Assembly (NCBI GenBank): GCA_029261435.1
Contig: JAJDBI010000289.1
Coordinates: 1-14,586, forward strand
Reading direction: 5' to 3'
From: Nitrospinaceae bacterium
GTDB lineage: Bacteria > Nitrospinota > Nitrospinia > Nitrospinales > VA-1
DNA length: 14,586 nt
The notes beneath the pieces were generated by a model. That model saw nothing but the letters and a program-made list of their open reading frames with translations, ran no database searches and was not told the DNA's origin. The translations under genes and the position numbers were made by a program. Position 1 is the stretch's first letter, and every line of letters begins with the position of its first letter. Of this stretch, positions 6,756 through 14,510 are shown piece after piece.

Positions 6756-8474
6756 TTAGGCAGCATCAGATTGCCCCTTGGGAAGAGTGACGGTGAATTT
6801 ACTTCCTTTTCCCAGTTGGCTTTTTACAGTTATTTTGCCTCCATGTCTGGAAACAATTTTCTTGCAGATGGCCAAGCCAATCCCAGTGCCTTCGTATGCA
6901 GATCTACCATGCAGTCTTTCAAGGGGGGTGAAAATCCTTTCCGAGAACTTTTCATCCAGACCGATGCCGTTATCCCGCACAGAAATCTCCCAGTCCCCAT
7001 TTTCGTCAGGATGGCTACTCAAATAGACGGCGGGGGGCAGTCCTGCTTTGTGATATTTCAATGCGTTCCCAATCAGGTTTTGCAATAGTTGCCGCATTTG
7101 AAAAGGATCAGCATCAACGGTGGGTAGGAAACCCTGTTTGATATTCCCCTGGGTTTCAATAATCCGTGCTTCAAGATCTTCTATGACCTCACTGGCAATT
7201 TCAGTCAGATTCACTTTTTGGAATGGCTGCCCTTTGGCGGTTATCTGGGAAAGTTGAAGCAGGTCTTCGATGAGTGCCTGCATGCGTTGGGCGGCACTCC
7301 CCATTCTTGAGAGGTCGTTAATATGTTGTTTGCTCAAATGGGACTTGGCACTCTTAAGGCGATCACTGAATATGGATATTTTTCTCAAGGGTTCCTGCAA
7401 ATCATGTGAGGCGATGTGGGCGAAATCTTTCAAGTCGTTGTTACTTCTCTCCAGTTCTTCAGCATTATTTTTTAAATCGTTCTGCACATTATAATTTTGT
7501 ATTGCCAGAGCCGCAAAATTGGCGGAAGTCTTGATCAGTTGTATTTCGGCGGGGCTGGGTTTGCGAGGCTGGGTGAAATAACTGGCGAAGGTGCCTAATA
7601 CATCTCCCGCAAAATCAAGAATAGGGATGGACCAGCAGGCTCTGAGGCCAGATGTGATGGCAGCAGCCCTATATTCTTCCCAAAGAGGATCATAGGCGAT
7701 GTCCTCTGATATAACCATACGCTTCAGGAATGCAGCAGTTCCACACGAACCTTCCTTGGGGCCGAGAAATACCTGGCTCGTTTTTTTTATGTATTCCGCA
7801 GGCAGGCTGGGAGCGGAACCGTAGCAAAGATACTTTTTAGATTGATCCAGAATAAGGATAGAACTCATCATCCCAGAGCTGTGTTTTTCTGCTTTTTGGT
7901 TTAACCCGTCGAGGATTTCCTGAAAAGGTCTTCCCGCTACAAGACTTCCCAATATATTGTTATGGTCGAGAAGGTAATTTTCGGCTACCTTCCTATTTGT
8001 AATGTCAAACCCATAGATATTTACGTAGTTCTGTTCGACAACAGGGGAAAGAGTGATGGAAAAAAAATGTTCAGAAAACTCTAATTCAATCGTTCTGTTT
8101 TTTTGATGATTAAACCCATCACGAGCTAGCTTTTTCCACTCATGCGAAAGAGGCTGAGAGGGGCCAGCGTTCGATAACTTTAGTAGTGGGAGACTTGCAT
8201 GGTTGAAATAAAGTAGTTGACCGTCTCTGGAAATACGCAGAACAGGGTGGGGGTTTCCGTCGGACAACCGGCGGAACCATTTGATTTCTTCATTTTTTTC
8301 AAGAATATCCTTAGATGATATGTTCATGGTTTGTTCCAGCAAGGAATAGTTCCCTTCAAATTGTTGGTAGGAGCAATTCACGGCAGAGAGGAAACTTTCC
8401 AATTGAGGATGAATATTATCCATCCCACCCAGATGTTTTTTGACTTGGTCAATCAGTAGCTTATGTTTCATCAC
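6756..8474 (-). CDS. soluble PAS-GAF sensor histidine kinase
   Basis: A 572-residue cytoplasmic two-component sensor without membrane segments or signal peptide. The N-terminal ~60 residues form a helical lead-in often seen before PAS domains in such kinases. A PAS domain covers about 63-165 (NPHPVLRISRDGQLLYFN to YGFDITNRK). A GAF domain covers about 180-327 (SCGTAAFLKRMVISEDIA, GLRACWSIPIL). The HisKA dimerisation helix has its phospho-acceptor His357 in FAHIASHDLQEPL. The ATPase domain has an N box (QLLQNLIGNALKYHKAG), G1 (VRDNGIGLD) and G2 (EGTGIGLAICKKIVSRHGG). No response regulator is encoded nearby and there is no receiver domain, so it is an orphan kinase with unknown signal and target. 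Translation may start at GTG 8474 or the adjacent ATG at 8471. No Shine-Dalgarno sequence is visible and a hairpin covers the start. Confidence 0.93.
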   Translation of the reverse strand: MMKHKLLIDQVKKHLGGMDNIHPQLESFLSAVNCSYQQFEGNYSLLEQTMNISSKDILEKNEEIKWFRRLSDGNPHPVLRISRDGQLLYFNHASLPLLKLSNAGPSQPLSHEWKKLARDGFNHQKNRTIELEFSEHFFSITLSPVVEQNYVNIYGFDITNRKVAENYLLDHNNILGSLVAGRPFQEILDGLNQKAEKHSSGMMSSILILDQSKKYLCYGSAPSLPAEYIKKTSQVFLGPKEGSCGTAAFLKRMVISEDIAYDPLWEEYRAAAITSGLRACWSIPILDFAGDVLGTFASYFTQPRKPSPAEIQLIKTSANFAALAIQNYNVQNDLKNNAEELERSNNDLKDFAHIASHDLQEPLRKISIFSDRLKSAKSHLSKQHINDLSRMGSAAQRMQALIEDLLQLSQITAKGQPFQKVNLTEIASEVIEDLEARIIETQGNIKQGFLPTVDADPFQMRQLLQNLIGNALKYHKAGLPPAVYLSSHPDENGDWEISVRDNGIGLDEKFSERIFTPLERLHGRSAYEGTGIGLAICKKIVSRHGGKITVKSQLGKGSKFTVTLPKGQSDAA

Positions 8475-8488
8475 AAAAATATTTTGTG
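8472..8488. repeat. perfect inverted repeat overlapping kinase start codon
   Basis: CACAAAA-ata-TTTTGTG is a 7-bp perfect inverted repeat with a 3-nt centre. Its left arm contains the GTG start (8472-8474) and directly abuts the ATG (8469-8471). In the kinase mRNA it would form a stem ending at the start codon; as DNA it could be an operator. Confidence 0.6.
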
Positions 8489-8516
8489 GCTGTTGGGGTA
8501 TATGCTTTTGTCAGTG

Positions 8517-8532
8517 TTCTCTCTATAGAGAA
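8517..8532. repeat. inverted repeat upstream of kinase gene
   Basis: TTCTCT-ctat-AGAGAA is a perfect 6-bp inverted repeat with a 4-nt centre, about 45 bp upstream of the kinase start. It could be an operator for the kinase gene; no regulator is identifiable. Confidence 0.4.
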
Positions 8533-8734
8533 ATATAGCAATATTGCGGAGCGTTTAAAAGATACATTTATATTCTTTTTCCTTTTTATGTTTCTTGTCA
8601 TAATATAATCCATTTTTTCAATATGTTTTGGTTTCAATAAAATGGGTTTAAAACGCAAAAAATATTTAGCACTTAGAGTATTAACTGTGATTTTTTCTAT
8701 GAAGTTTGTAGTTTTGTGGAACCTTGATTTCTCT

Positions 8735-8763
8735 TTGACAGGTTTTTGCAATTGTGCTAAAAA
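8735..8763 (+). promoter_or_regulatory. dnaN promoter
   Basis: A perfect -35 TTGACA (8735-8740), a 17-bp spacer, and -10 TAAAAA (8758-8763) preceded by TGC, an extended -10 element. Transcription would start about 40 nt upstream of the dnaN ATG. This matches sigma-70 type promoters and suggests dnaN is expressed from its own promoter. Confidence 0.7.
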
Positions 8764-8809
8764 TCCTGATGCCGGAAGAGGCGCGAGTTCTTAACTTTAA
8801 AGGAGTTTT

Positions 8810-9916
8810 ATGGAAGTCAGGATAAGTCGGGATGTCCTATTGAACGGGGTGCATAAAGTTCAGGGAATCGTTGAACCAAAAGGAGCAATGCCTATACTTT
8901 CTCATCTGCACTTTTCTGCTGATAAAGACAGCATATGCATTCGCGCGACAGATTTGGAAATTGGGACTCTGGGCCATTATGCTGCAAATGTGAGTGCGCC
9001 CGGTGCTGTGACACTCAATGCCAGAAAACTTTTTGACATCATCCGGGAACTTCCCGACGAAGAAATTTATTTGAAAAAAGAAGAAAACAACTGGCTTACT
9101 TTAAAGTGTGGAAAGTCTAAATTTCGTTTGCCGGGCCTTCCACCTGAGGATTTTCCTCCTTTGCCTGAATACAGTGAAAAACCGCTGTTGGAATTTGACA
9201 GCAAGATTTTGAAAGAAATGATACGCAAAACCTTTTTTTCGGTTTCTCCTGATGAAACCCGGCAGGCGCTAAACGGCTTATTGCTGGAAGTGGAAGGGGA
9301 CAACGCAAAGTTGGTGGGAACTGATGGGCATCGGTTAGCGATGATTTCCCGTCCGGTCAAATCAAACGCGGAGAAAGGGGAAGTATTAAGTTTTCTTTTG
9401 CCCAAGAAAGCGTTGTCGGAGTTATTGAAACTGATGGAAGATGAAGATGCAACATTCGGATTTTCTTCCCAGGATAACCACTTGGCTTTTATTTGCGGTA
9501 AGCAGGTGATAGTGTCTCGAAAAATCGACGGGAAGTTTCCTAATTATCGACAGGTAATTCCCTCAGATAATCAGTTGAAAGCCAAAGCCGAAAGAAATGG
9601 TCTGACCCATGCTTTGAAGCGTGTGGCTCTGTTGGCAGATGAGAAGTCAAAAATGGTTCGGTTTGAAATTCAGAAAGGCAATTTGAGCCTGATTTCAGAT
9701 AATACAGATTTGGGAGCCGCCCATGAAGAAATGCCCATTGAGTATGAGGGCGAAGAGGTTTCCATCGGACTTAATGCAAAATATGTTTTGGATATTCTCA
9801 ATGTGATTGAGGGCGATTCGGTGACTCTCAACCTGAAAGATCAAAACCACTCCTGTCTGTTTACGGTTGGTGATGACGATCAGTATAAGAGCATCGTCAT
9901 GCCAATGCGTCTCTAA
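8810..9916 (+). CDS. dnaN: DNA polymerase III beta subunit (sliding clamp)
   Basis: Forms the ring-shaped dimer that tethers the replicative polymerase to DNA. Length is 368 residues (E. coli 366). Three repeated clamp domains fit about residues 1-120, 125-245 and 246-368. Family landmarks include PILSHLHFSADKDSICIRAT, FSVSPDETRQALNGLLLE, LVGTDGHRLAM, KIDGKFPNYRQVIP, SLISDNTDLGAAHEEM and the typical C-terminus VMPMRL that forms part of the partner-binding pocket. The ATG is preceded by AAAGGAG ending 4 nt upstream. The gene is not accompanied by dnaA, recF or gyrB in this window. It is divergent from the histidine kinase gene, and its stop lies 9 bp from the stop of the convergent radical SAM gene. 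Confidence 0.98.
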   Translation: MEVRISRDVLLNGVHKVQGIVEPKGAMPILSHLHFSADKDSICIRATDLEIGTLGHYAANVSAPGAVTLNARKLFDIIRELPDEEIYLKKEENNWLTLKCGKSKFRLPGLPPEDFPPLPEYSEKPLLEFDSKILKEMIRKTFFSVSPDETRQALNGLLLEVEGDNAKLVGTDGHRLAMISRPVKSNAEKGEVLSFLLPKKALSELLKLMEDEDATFGFSSQDNHLAFICGKQVIVSRKIDGKFPNYRQVIPSDNQLKAKAERNGLTHALKRVALLADEKSKMVRFEIQKGNLSLISDNTDLGAAHEEMPIEYEGEEVSIGLNAKYVLDILNVIEGDSVTLNLKDQNHSCLFTVGDDDQYKSIVMPMRL

Positions 9917-9925
9917 ACTTTTTGT

Positions 9926-11053
9926 CTAGAGGTCAAAAAACTGGTCGAGTTTTTTATCGCTCCTTGGTGTTTTTCCCGGTACATCTTCCCAGATTTCCTT
10001 GGTTTCCATACAAAGATAAATATTTAATTCTTCAGAGCGAGACGTAAGATAGCCGCGTATGGTTTCGTAAGCCTGATTTCTCAGAGGACGGAGGTAGCGG
10101 AACTTGCCATCTTTGCTGGGCAAGTGCTCGCTGGTGAACAAACGGGTTTCTGGATGACGATCTTTGATAATAGATTTCAGAGCCGGGCGGTATCGAAAGC
10201 TCCCCAGACTCACCCACTCCACTTTATCGATGGGTAAGGTGTCGCATAAGATATCGACCAGTTGCCGATAGGCTTCCTCCCAATCCGGTATCAAAATAAT
10301 AGGGTCAAAATGAAACCCGATGCGGTAGCCCTTATCCAGACATGCCCGGGCAGATTCCAGTCGTTGAGCCAGACCCGGTGTCCCCTTTTCTTCCTGATCA
10401 ATGATGGATTGTGGATTCAATGACCAGGACACAATAATATTTGTGGGGTCAGGGTGGTTCAATAGGTTTGCGATCTGATCTGACTTGGTTTTTAGCTCCA
10501 GCACCGCATTTGTCTGTCGGTTGAAAAATGGCAGAAGGTAGTCGGTGTAAGGGACGATAGTGTCTAGAGCCAGGCTGTCTGTCAATTCTCCTGTCCCAAC
10601 CCGAAAACTTCTATCAGGATATTGTGTGAATACTTCTTCCAATTCGTCAAGCAGGTCTTCAACATTCACATAGGCTACCTGCATGGGGTTGTTCCCCAAA
10701 AAATCCTGCAGGAAACAATAAGAACAATCGTAAATGCAGTTTTTTGATAAGTTTACTACGTAGTAATTGCAACACACCATACCGGGACTCACACCCGGAC
10801 ACTTTTTTAGAAAAGAACCCTTAAAACGGGATAACGCTAGACTTTTTTTCCCTTCCCCAAACACATCGTGTTGTGAGGATTTCATCTGCCTGGTGAGGGT
10901 GGAAATGTCCTGATACTTCTGCCTGGGTACTCCAGAGAGTCGGGAAAGAACTTCCTGAGCAAGAGGGTGTTCACTCACCCCTTCCTCCAGGAATAGAATG
11001 TCGGGTTGGTATGTCACGGCGGATTTCTCGGAACCTATTGTATTTATTGGCAT
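9926..11053 (-). CDS. SPL-like radical SAM protein
   Basis: A 375-residue protein of the spore photoproduct lyase (SPL)-like radical SAM family. Cys106, Cys110 and Cys113 in NCIYDCSYCFLQDF form the C-x3-C-x2-C motif that binds the [4Fe-4S] cluster used to cleave S-adenosylmethionine; the spacing and the following F-L-Q match SPL. Further family-like stretches are SFRVGTGELTDSLALD, VLELKTKS, NIIVSWSLNP and YRIGFHFDPII, strands of the partial TIM barrel. In true SPL a cysteine (Cys141 in Bacillus, recalled) donates the hydrogen; the matching GTGELTDS stretch has none. Another repair or modification reaction is therefore likely and the substrate is unknown. The organism need not sporulate. The ATG at 11053 has no Shine-Dalgarno sequence; a TATATAA box lies about 8 nt upstream, which suggests a leaderless transcript. 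Confidence 0.87.
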   Translation of the reverse strand: MPINTIGSEKSAVTYQPDILFLEEGVSEHPLAQEVLSRLSGVPRQKYQDISTLTRQMKSSQHDVFGEGKKSLALSRFKGSFLKKCPGVSPGMVCCNYYVVNLSKNCIYDCSYCFLQDFLGNNPMQVAYVNVEDLLDELEEVFTQYPDRSFRVGTGELTDSLALDTIVPYTDYLLPFFNRQTNAVLELKTKSDQIANLLNHPDPTNIIVSWSLNPQSIIDQEEKGTPGLAQRLESARACLDKGYRIGFHFDPIILIPDWEEAYRQLVDILCDTLPIDKVEWVSLGSFRYRPALKSIIKDRHPETRLFTSEHLPSKDGKFRYLRPLRNQAYETIRGYLTSRSEELNIYLCMETKEIWEDVPGKTPRSDKKLDQFFDL

Positions 11054-11179
11054 TATTTTATATAATGGGGCGAATTTTGAAGTTGCCGGGTTTTGTGTGC
11101 AGATCTTTTTCCCGCATTGATTTTCTCAAGCTGTTCTTGTTTTTAATAGTCACTCTATCATTTAACTGAAGGAAAGAAA

Positions 11180-12292
11180 ATGGACATTCCCACCTCCTCG
11201 CTTCATAACCAGAACATTCAAAAGAAAAGTCACTTTCGTTTTGGGTTTGGCTTTCTCTTCATTGCCTCGGTGGGACTAAATATTTTTCTACTCCTTTTTG
11301 ATCAGGAAAGTAATGTGGTAGTCGCATCTTTACCGCAGGATGCCGGGGTGGTTTCGCAGATTTCTGTTGAACCGTCAGAGGCGTTGCCTGAGGTGCCGAG
11401 CAGGGAGATGCCTCAACCTGTTTCTGTCATTAAGCCCGTGTCTTATACAGTTCCATCCGAAAAGACTCTTGAGGGCAAAGCCGTTCACACCTTGAACTTC
11501 AAAGTTAAAAGTTCCCTGAATTATACCGTATGCAAAATATTGACCCGCGAAAACGGATGTGCCGCACTTTCTGCACACTTGGGGCGTCTTATGGCATGGT
11601 TCATGGATATCAAAAAAAGCATGAGAAATGGTGATTCCCTGAATGTGGTGTATCAGAAACTGGAGGGACCCGAGCAGTTTAAAATTCTCAAGCTTTCCTA
11701 TAAAAGCCAGTTTTTTGGTAAAACATTTGAAGCGTATTATTTTGATGAGTTTGATCAAGGCAATGGAGGCTATTTTGATGGCGCGGGAAGCGAGATTGCC
11801 CAGCGCATTGTAGAAGCTCAGAGTCCGATCCGGCATTATATTGAAATTACTTCCTTGCCTGGTGATTTTCGCAAAAAAGCAGGAGGCCATTCCGGGACAG
11901 ACTTTAAAGCTGAAGTTGGGACGCCTGTTTACTCAGGCTTTGACGGAAAAGTCCTACGCGCTAACTGGAATGTGCGGGCCAATGGATATTGTGTGGAAAT
12001 TGATCACCCAAAACTGGGCATCAAGACCCTCTACCTTCATTTGAGTCGAGTTAAAGTAAAACGGGGCCAGACAATCAAGGCGGGCCATCAGATTGCTGAG
12101 TCGGGTAACACAGGGCGAACATTTGCTCCCCATCTGCACTATGAAATTCAGAATCGGAAAAATAAAAAAGCTATCTATAATCCCTTCACCTCCAAGTATC
12201 ATAAAAGCTATACCCGAAATATTCCCCCACGGCACCAGCAGGCCTTCCAAAAAACTGTTAACCTCTATAACTCTATGATAAAGGAAAGCTGA
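11180..12292 (+). CDS. membrane-anchored M23 peptidase (LytM/MepM-like endopeptidase)
   Basis: A 370-residue zinc metallopeptidase expected to cut peptide cross-links of peptidoglycan in the periplasm. A basic N-terminus is followed by one membrane segment (about 20-41), then a Pro/Glu/Val-rich linker (50-95). Residues ~110-192 resemble the middle domain of Csd3/MepM-type enzymes (GDSLNVVYQK, FGKTFEAYYF), with Cys118 and Cys127 possibly paired. The catalytic domain has H-x3-D (His237, Asp241 in GGHSGTDF), YLHLS (His287) and H-x-H (His318, His320 in APHLHYE). All zinc-binding and catalytic residues are present, so the enzyme should be active. The start is supported by GAAGGAAAG just upstream. 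mtgA follows 56 bp downstream on the same strand, consistent with a cell-wall operon. Confidence 0.94.
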   Translation: MDIPTSSLHNQNIQKKSHFRFGFGFLFIASVGLNIFLLLFDQESNVVVASLPQDAGVVSQISVEPSEALPEVPSREMPQPVSVIKPVSYTVPSEKTLEGKAVHTLNFKVKSSLNYTVCKILTRENGCAALSAHLGRLMAWFMDIKKSMRNGDSLNVVYQKLEGPEQFKILKLSYKSQFFGKTFEAYYFDEFDQGNGGYFDGAGSEIAQRIVEAQSPIRHYIEITSLPGDFRKKAGGHSGTDFKAEVGTPVYSGFDGKVLRANWNVRANGYCVEIDHPKLGIKTLYLHLSRVKVKRGQTIKAGHQIAESGNTGRTFAPHLHYEIQNRKNKKAIYNPFTSKYHKSYTRNIPPRHQQAFQKTVNLYNSMIKES

Positions 12293-12348
12293 TTTCTTTC
12301 CGGAACTTGAATTAAGGTAAGAAAGTAGATCCTGCAAGGTCTATTTTT

Positions 12349-13077
12349 TTGGGGCTCCCTGTGAAAAAAAAACGAAAGCGAGGCAAAGGTAAAAAGCTCA
12401 TCCGCATTCGTGTCTGGAAAGTTGCTTTTGACCTTATGCTGGTCTTTGCTGCTCTCACGATAGCTCCTGTTCTGCTATACAAGTTTGTGAATCCACCCAC
12501 AACACCTTTGATGTGGATTCGTTGGGTGGAAAGCGGCACTCCGAAGAACCTTCCTCTTCATCTAAATGCCTGGGTGTCCATTGAGCAGGTGTCCCCGAAT
12601 ATTGCAAAAGCAGTGTTAGCGGCAGAGGATCAGAAATTTTTTGCTCATAATGGATTTGATTGGCTGGCTATTGAGTATGCTATCCAGACCAACCTGACAA
12701 CAGACCGGAAAGTGGGGGCCAGCACTATTTCCATGCAAACTGCACGCAATGTGTTCCTGTGGCAAACCCGAACCTGGTTTCGAAAGTTATTGGAGACTTA
12801 TTTTACCGTACTGATCGAATTTTTTTGGAGCAAGCAGAGGATTCTGGAGGTCTATTTGAACGTGATTGAATGGGGAGATGGTATCTTTGGTTGCGAGCAG
12901 GCGGCGCAGAGATATTTCAAGCATTCATCAAAAATTCTTTCGCCAGTTGAATCTGCATGGATGGCGGCAGTTCTGCCCAGCCCTCGACACTGGGCACTTA
13001 GACCGACCCCAAAACATGTACAGGTCAGACAAGTTAAGATTCTGGATGCTCTACCTCATATGAAAATTATCAAATAA
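12349..13077 (+). CDS. mtgA: monofunctional biosynthetic peptidoglycan transglycosylase
   Basis: Polymerises lipid II into glycan strands at the periplasmic face of the inner membrane (GT51 family, without a transpeptidase domain). 242 residues match the usual MtgA length. A highly basic N-terminus (KKKRKRGKGKK) precedes a membrane helix (about 24-45). Catalytic motifs are AAEDQKFFAHNGFDW (Glu93), GASTISMQTARNVFLW, and the second acidic motif RILEVYLNVIEWGDGIFG (Glu167), followed by LSPVESAWMAAVLPSPRHW. The start is uncertain: TTG at 12349 has AAGG at 12336-12339, while in-frame GTG at 12361 has only GGGG nearby; both leave the protein complete. It lies downstream of the M23 peptidase gene and probably shares its transcript. 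Confidence 0.96.
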   Translation: MGLPVKKKRKRGKGKKLIRIRVWKVAFDLMLVFAALTIAPVLLYKFVNPPTTPLMWIRWVESGTPKNLPLHLNAWVSIEQVSPNIAKAVLAAEDQKFFAHNGFDWLAIEYAIQTNLTTDRKVGASTISMQTARNVFLWQTRTWFRKLLETYFTVLIEFFWSKQRILEVYLNVIEWGDGIFGCEQAAQRYFKHSSKILSPVESAWMAAVLPSPRHWALRPTPKHVQVRQVKILDALPHMKIIK

Positions 13078-13087
13078 GAAGGCTTCA

Positions 13088-13118
13088 AGAATCAGTAAGC
13101 TTATGAATCGGTGATTCT
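13088..13118. repeat. inverted repeat between mtgA and rlmI-like gene
   Basis: AGAATCA (13088-13094) and TGATTCT (13112-13118) form a 7-bp perfect inverted repeat around a 17-nt loop, and GAATC-ggt-GATTC inside it is an alternative small hairpin. No T-run follows, so it is not a classic terminator. It could separate or regulate the downstream gene. Confidence 0.4.
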
Positions 13119-13170
13119 CTTCTCGTGAAAAATATGGATGCACAACGTTGAATATGAGAGGTAGTCGGGA

Positions 13171-14379
13171 ATGATTAAAATTCAGATATCCAAAACGCTA
13201 CAAGGCAAGATTCGTAAAGGCTACCCCTGGGTATTTAAATATCAGATCCAAAACCAGATCCCTGAAGCTGAATCAGAAAACCTGGGAGTGATTTACGACC
13301 ACAATAACCGTTTTCTGGCCATGGGTTTGTGGGACTCGTGCGCTGACCTTTGTTTTAGAGTGTTGAGTTTGGGGAAACCGCAGAAAATTAATAGCGACTT
13401 TTTCCTGGAACGCCTGAAGTCAGCAAAGCTGATCAGGGAGGGACTGGAACTACAGGGGACTACAGGGTACCGAGTCATAAATGGTGAAAATGACGGCTTC
13501 CCAGGGCTTGTGCTGGATCGTTATGAAGGGACCCTGGTTATAAAGCTGTATACCTCAAGCTGGTTTCCATTTTTGAATGAACTCTGTGAACTGTTTCAAA
13601 AAGAATTCAATAGTCAGCAGGTGGTTTTGCGATTAGCCCAGAACATTAGCAAATCGCTGGGACCTGATTCGACTTATAGAGACGGAAAGGTTTTGTATGG
13701 GGGTGGGAATTCGAGTTGGGTGGAGTTTAAGGAAAATGGATTGAAGTTTTTAGCCGATGTTGTTGAAGGACAGAAAACCGGATTTTTTCTGGATCAGAGA
13801 GACAATCGATTGAAAATTCGTGGAATGGTCAAGGATCGATCAGTGCTGAATGTTTTTAGTTATTCAGGTGGCTTTTCAGTGTATGCAGTGGCGGGAGGGT
13901 GCAAGTCTGTGGTGGAGGTGGACACTAATCCTTTTGCGTTAAAGACATCATTGCGAAACCTGCAACTAAATTTTCCTGATAAATCATTTCCATCTCCAAG
14001 TTTCATGCAAGAAGAAGGGGATGCTTTTCAGATACTAGCCAAAATGAAATCCGAAAAACGTAGTTTTGATTTGGTGATATTAGATCCGCCGGCGTTTGCA
14101 AGAAACAAAAAACAAAAATCTCAGGCTCTGGAGGCTTATATAAGATTAGCTAAGGCAGGTGCGCAGGTAGCATCTGGAATATTATTTGCGGCTTCTTGCA
14201 CGAGACATGTGCAGGCAAATGAATTTTATGATGCCGTCTGTCTTGGAATTCGTTCTGCAGGGATAAAATTTGAAGGGATTGCTAAAACGGGGCACGCTCA
14301 GGACCACCCAGCAACCTTTCCTGAGGCGTTTTACCTGAAATCCGCCTACTTCAATGTAGGGCGGCATGGCTTTAAATAA
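13171..14379 (+). CDS. rlmI: RlmI-like class I SAM-dependent 23S rRNA methyltransferase
   Basis: A 402-residue enzyme of the RlmI (YccW/YwbD) family, expected to make 5-methylcytosine in 23S rRNA (position 1962 in E. coli, length 396). An N-terminal PUA-like domain (1-75) includes the family motif KGYPWVFKYQI. A middle domain (85-190) contains RVINGENDGFPGLVLDRY. The methyltransferase domain has ADVVEGQKTGFFLDQRDNR (195-213), motif I NVFSYSGGFSVYA (227-239), an acidic SAM-ribose contact VVEVDTN (247-253), motif IV LVILDPPAFARNKK (301-314), and the Cys-containing ASCTRHV (341-347), the likely catalytic cysteine region. The ATG follows GAGAGG with about 9 nt spacing. It is co-directional with mtgA, 93 bp downstream, and may have its own promoter. 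The exact target cytosine is inferred from family membership. Confidence 0.93.
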   Translation: MIKIQISKTLQGKIRKGYPWVFKYQIQNQIPEAESENLGVIYDHNNRFLAMGLWDSCADLCFRVLSLGKPQKINSDFFLERLKSAKLIREGLELQGTTGYRVINGENDGFPGLVLDRYEGTLVIKLYTSSWFPFLNELCELFQKEFNSQQVVLRLAQNISKSLGPDSTYRDGKVLYGGGNSSWVEFKENGLKFLADVVEGQKTGFFLDQRDNRLKIRGMVKDRSVLNVFSYSGGFSVYAVAGGCKSVVEVDTNPFALKTSLRNLQLNFPDKSFPSPSFMQEEGDAFQILAKMKSEKRSFDLVILDPPAFARNKKQKSQALEAYIRLAKAGAQVASGILFAASCTRHVQANEFYDAVCLGIRSAGIKFEGIAKTGHAQDHPATFPEAFYLKSAYFNVGRHGFK

Positions 14380-14510
14380 CAATGGGTTGTGCAGGTTGGT
14401 GCGGTGTTGGTTGGGCGCTGAAACGATATTGGGTTAATACGTGCGAAATTAAATTGAGAGTAAATCTACTGCAATCAGCCTTGGCCGAAAAGAAAATCAA
14501 ACCCTCTTGA

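Larger units (their letters stand above)
8475..8809. other. AT-rich intergenic region between kinase gene and dnaN
   Basis: These 335 bp hold no convincing gene. They are strongly AT-rich compared with the neighbours. They contain two inverted repeats near the kinase start (8472-8488 and TTCTCT-ctat-AGAGAA at 8517-8532) and the dnaN promoter and ribosome binding site at the right end. A 96-codon minus-strand open frame (8461-8751) is lysine-rich, overlaps the kinase start, resembles no family and is not called. No DnaA-box cluster was found. Confidence 0.7.

Noticed and set aside
8461..8751. 96-codon open frame on the minus strand upstream of the kinase gene
   Set aside because: It lies in AT-rich sequence, is lysine/isoleucine-rich with no recognisable motif, overlaps the kinase start and contains the inverted repeats. 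Chance is the simpler explanation.
8475..8809. Origin of replication next to dnaN
   Set aside because: The region is AT-rich, but no cluster of DnaA boxes (TTATCCACA-like) is visible and dnaA is absent.
9911..9932. Bidirectional terminator between dnaN and the radical SAM gene
   Set aside because: CTCTA and TAGAG can pair, but the stem is only 5 bp with a long loop and overlaps both stop codons, too weak to call.
11375..11890. 171-codon minus-strand frame inside the M23 peptidase gene
   Set aside because: It is antisense to a conserved domain, with no recognisable domain and no ribosome binding site.
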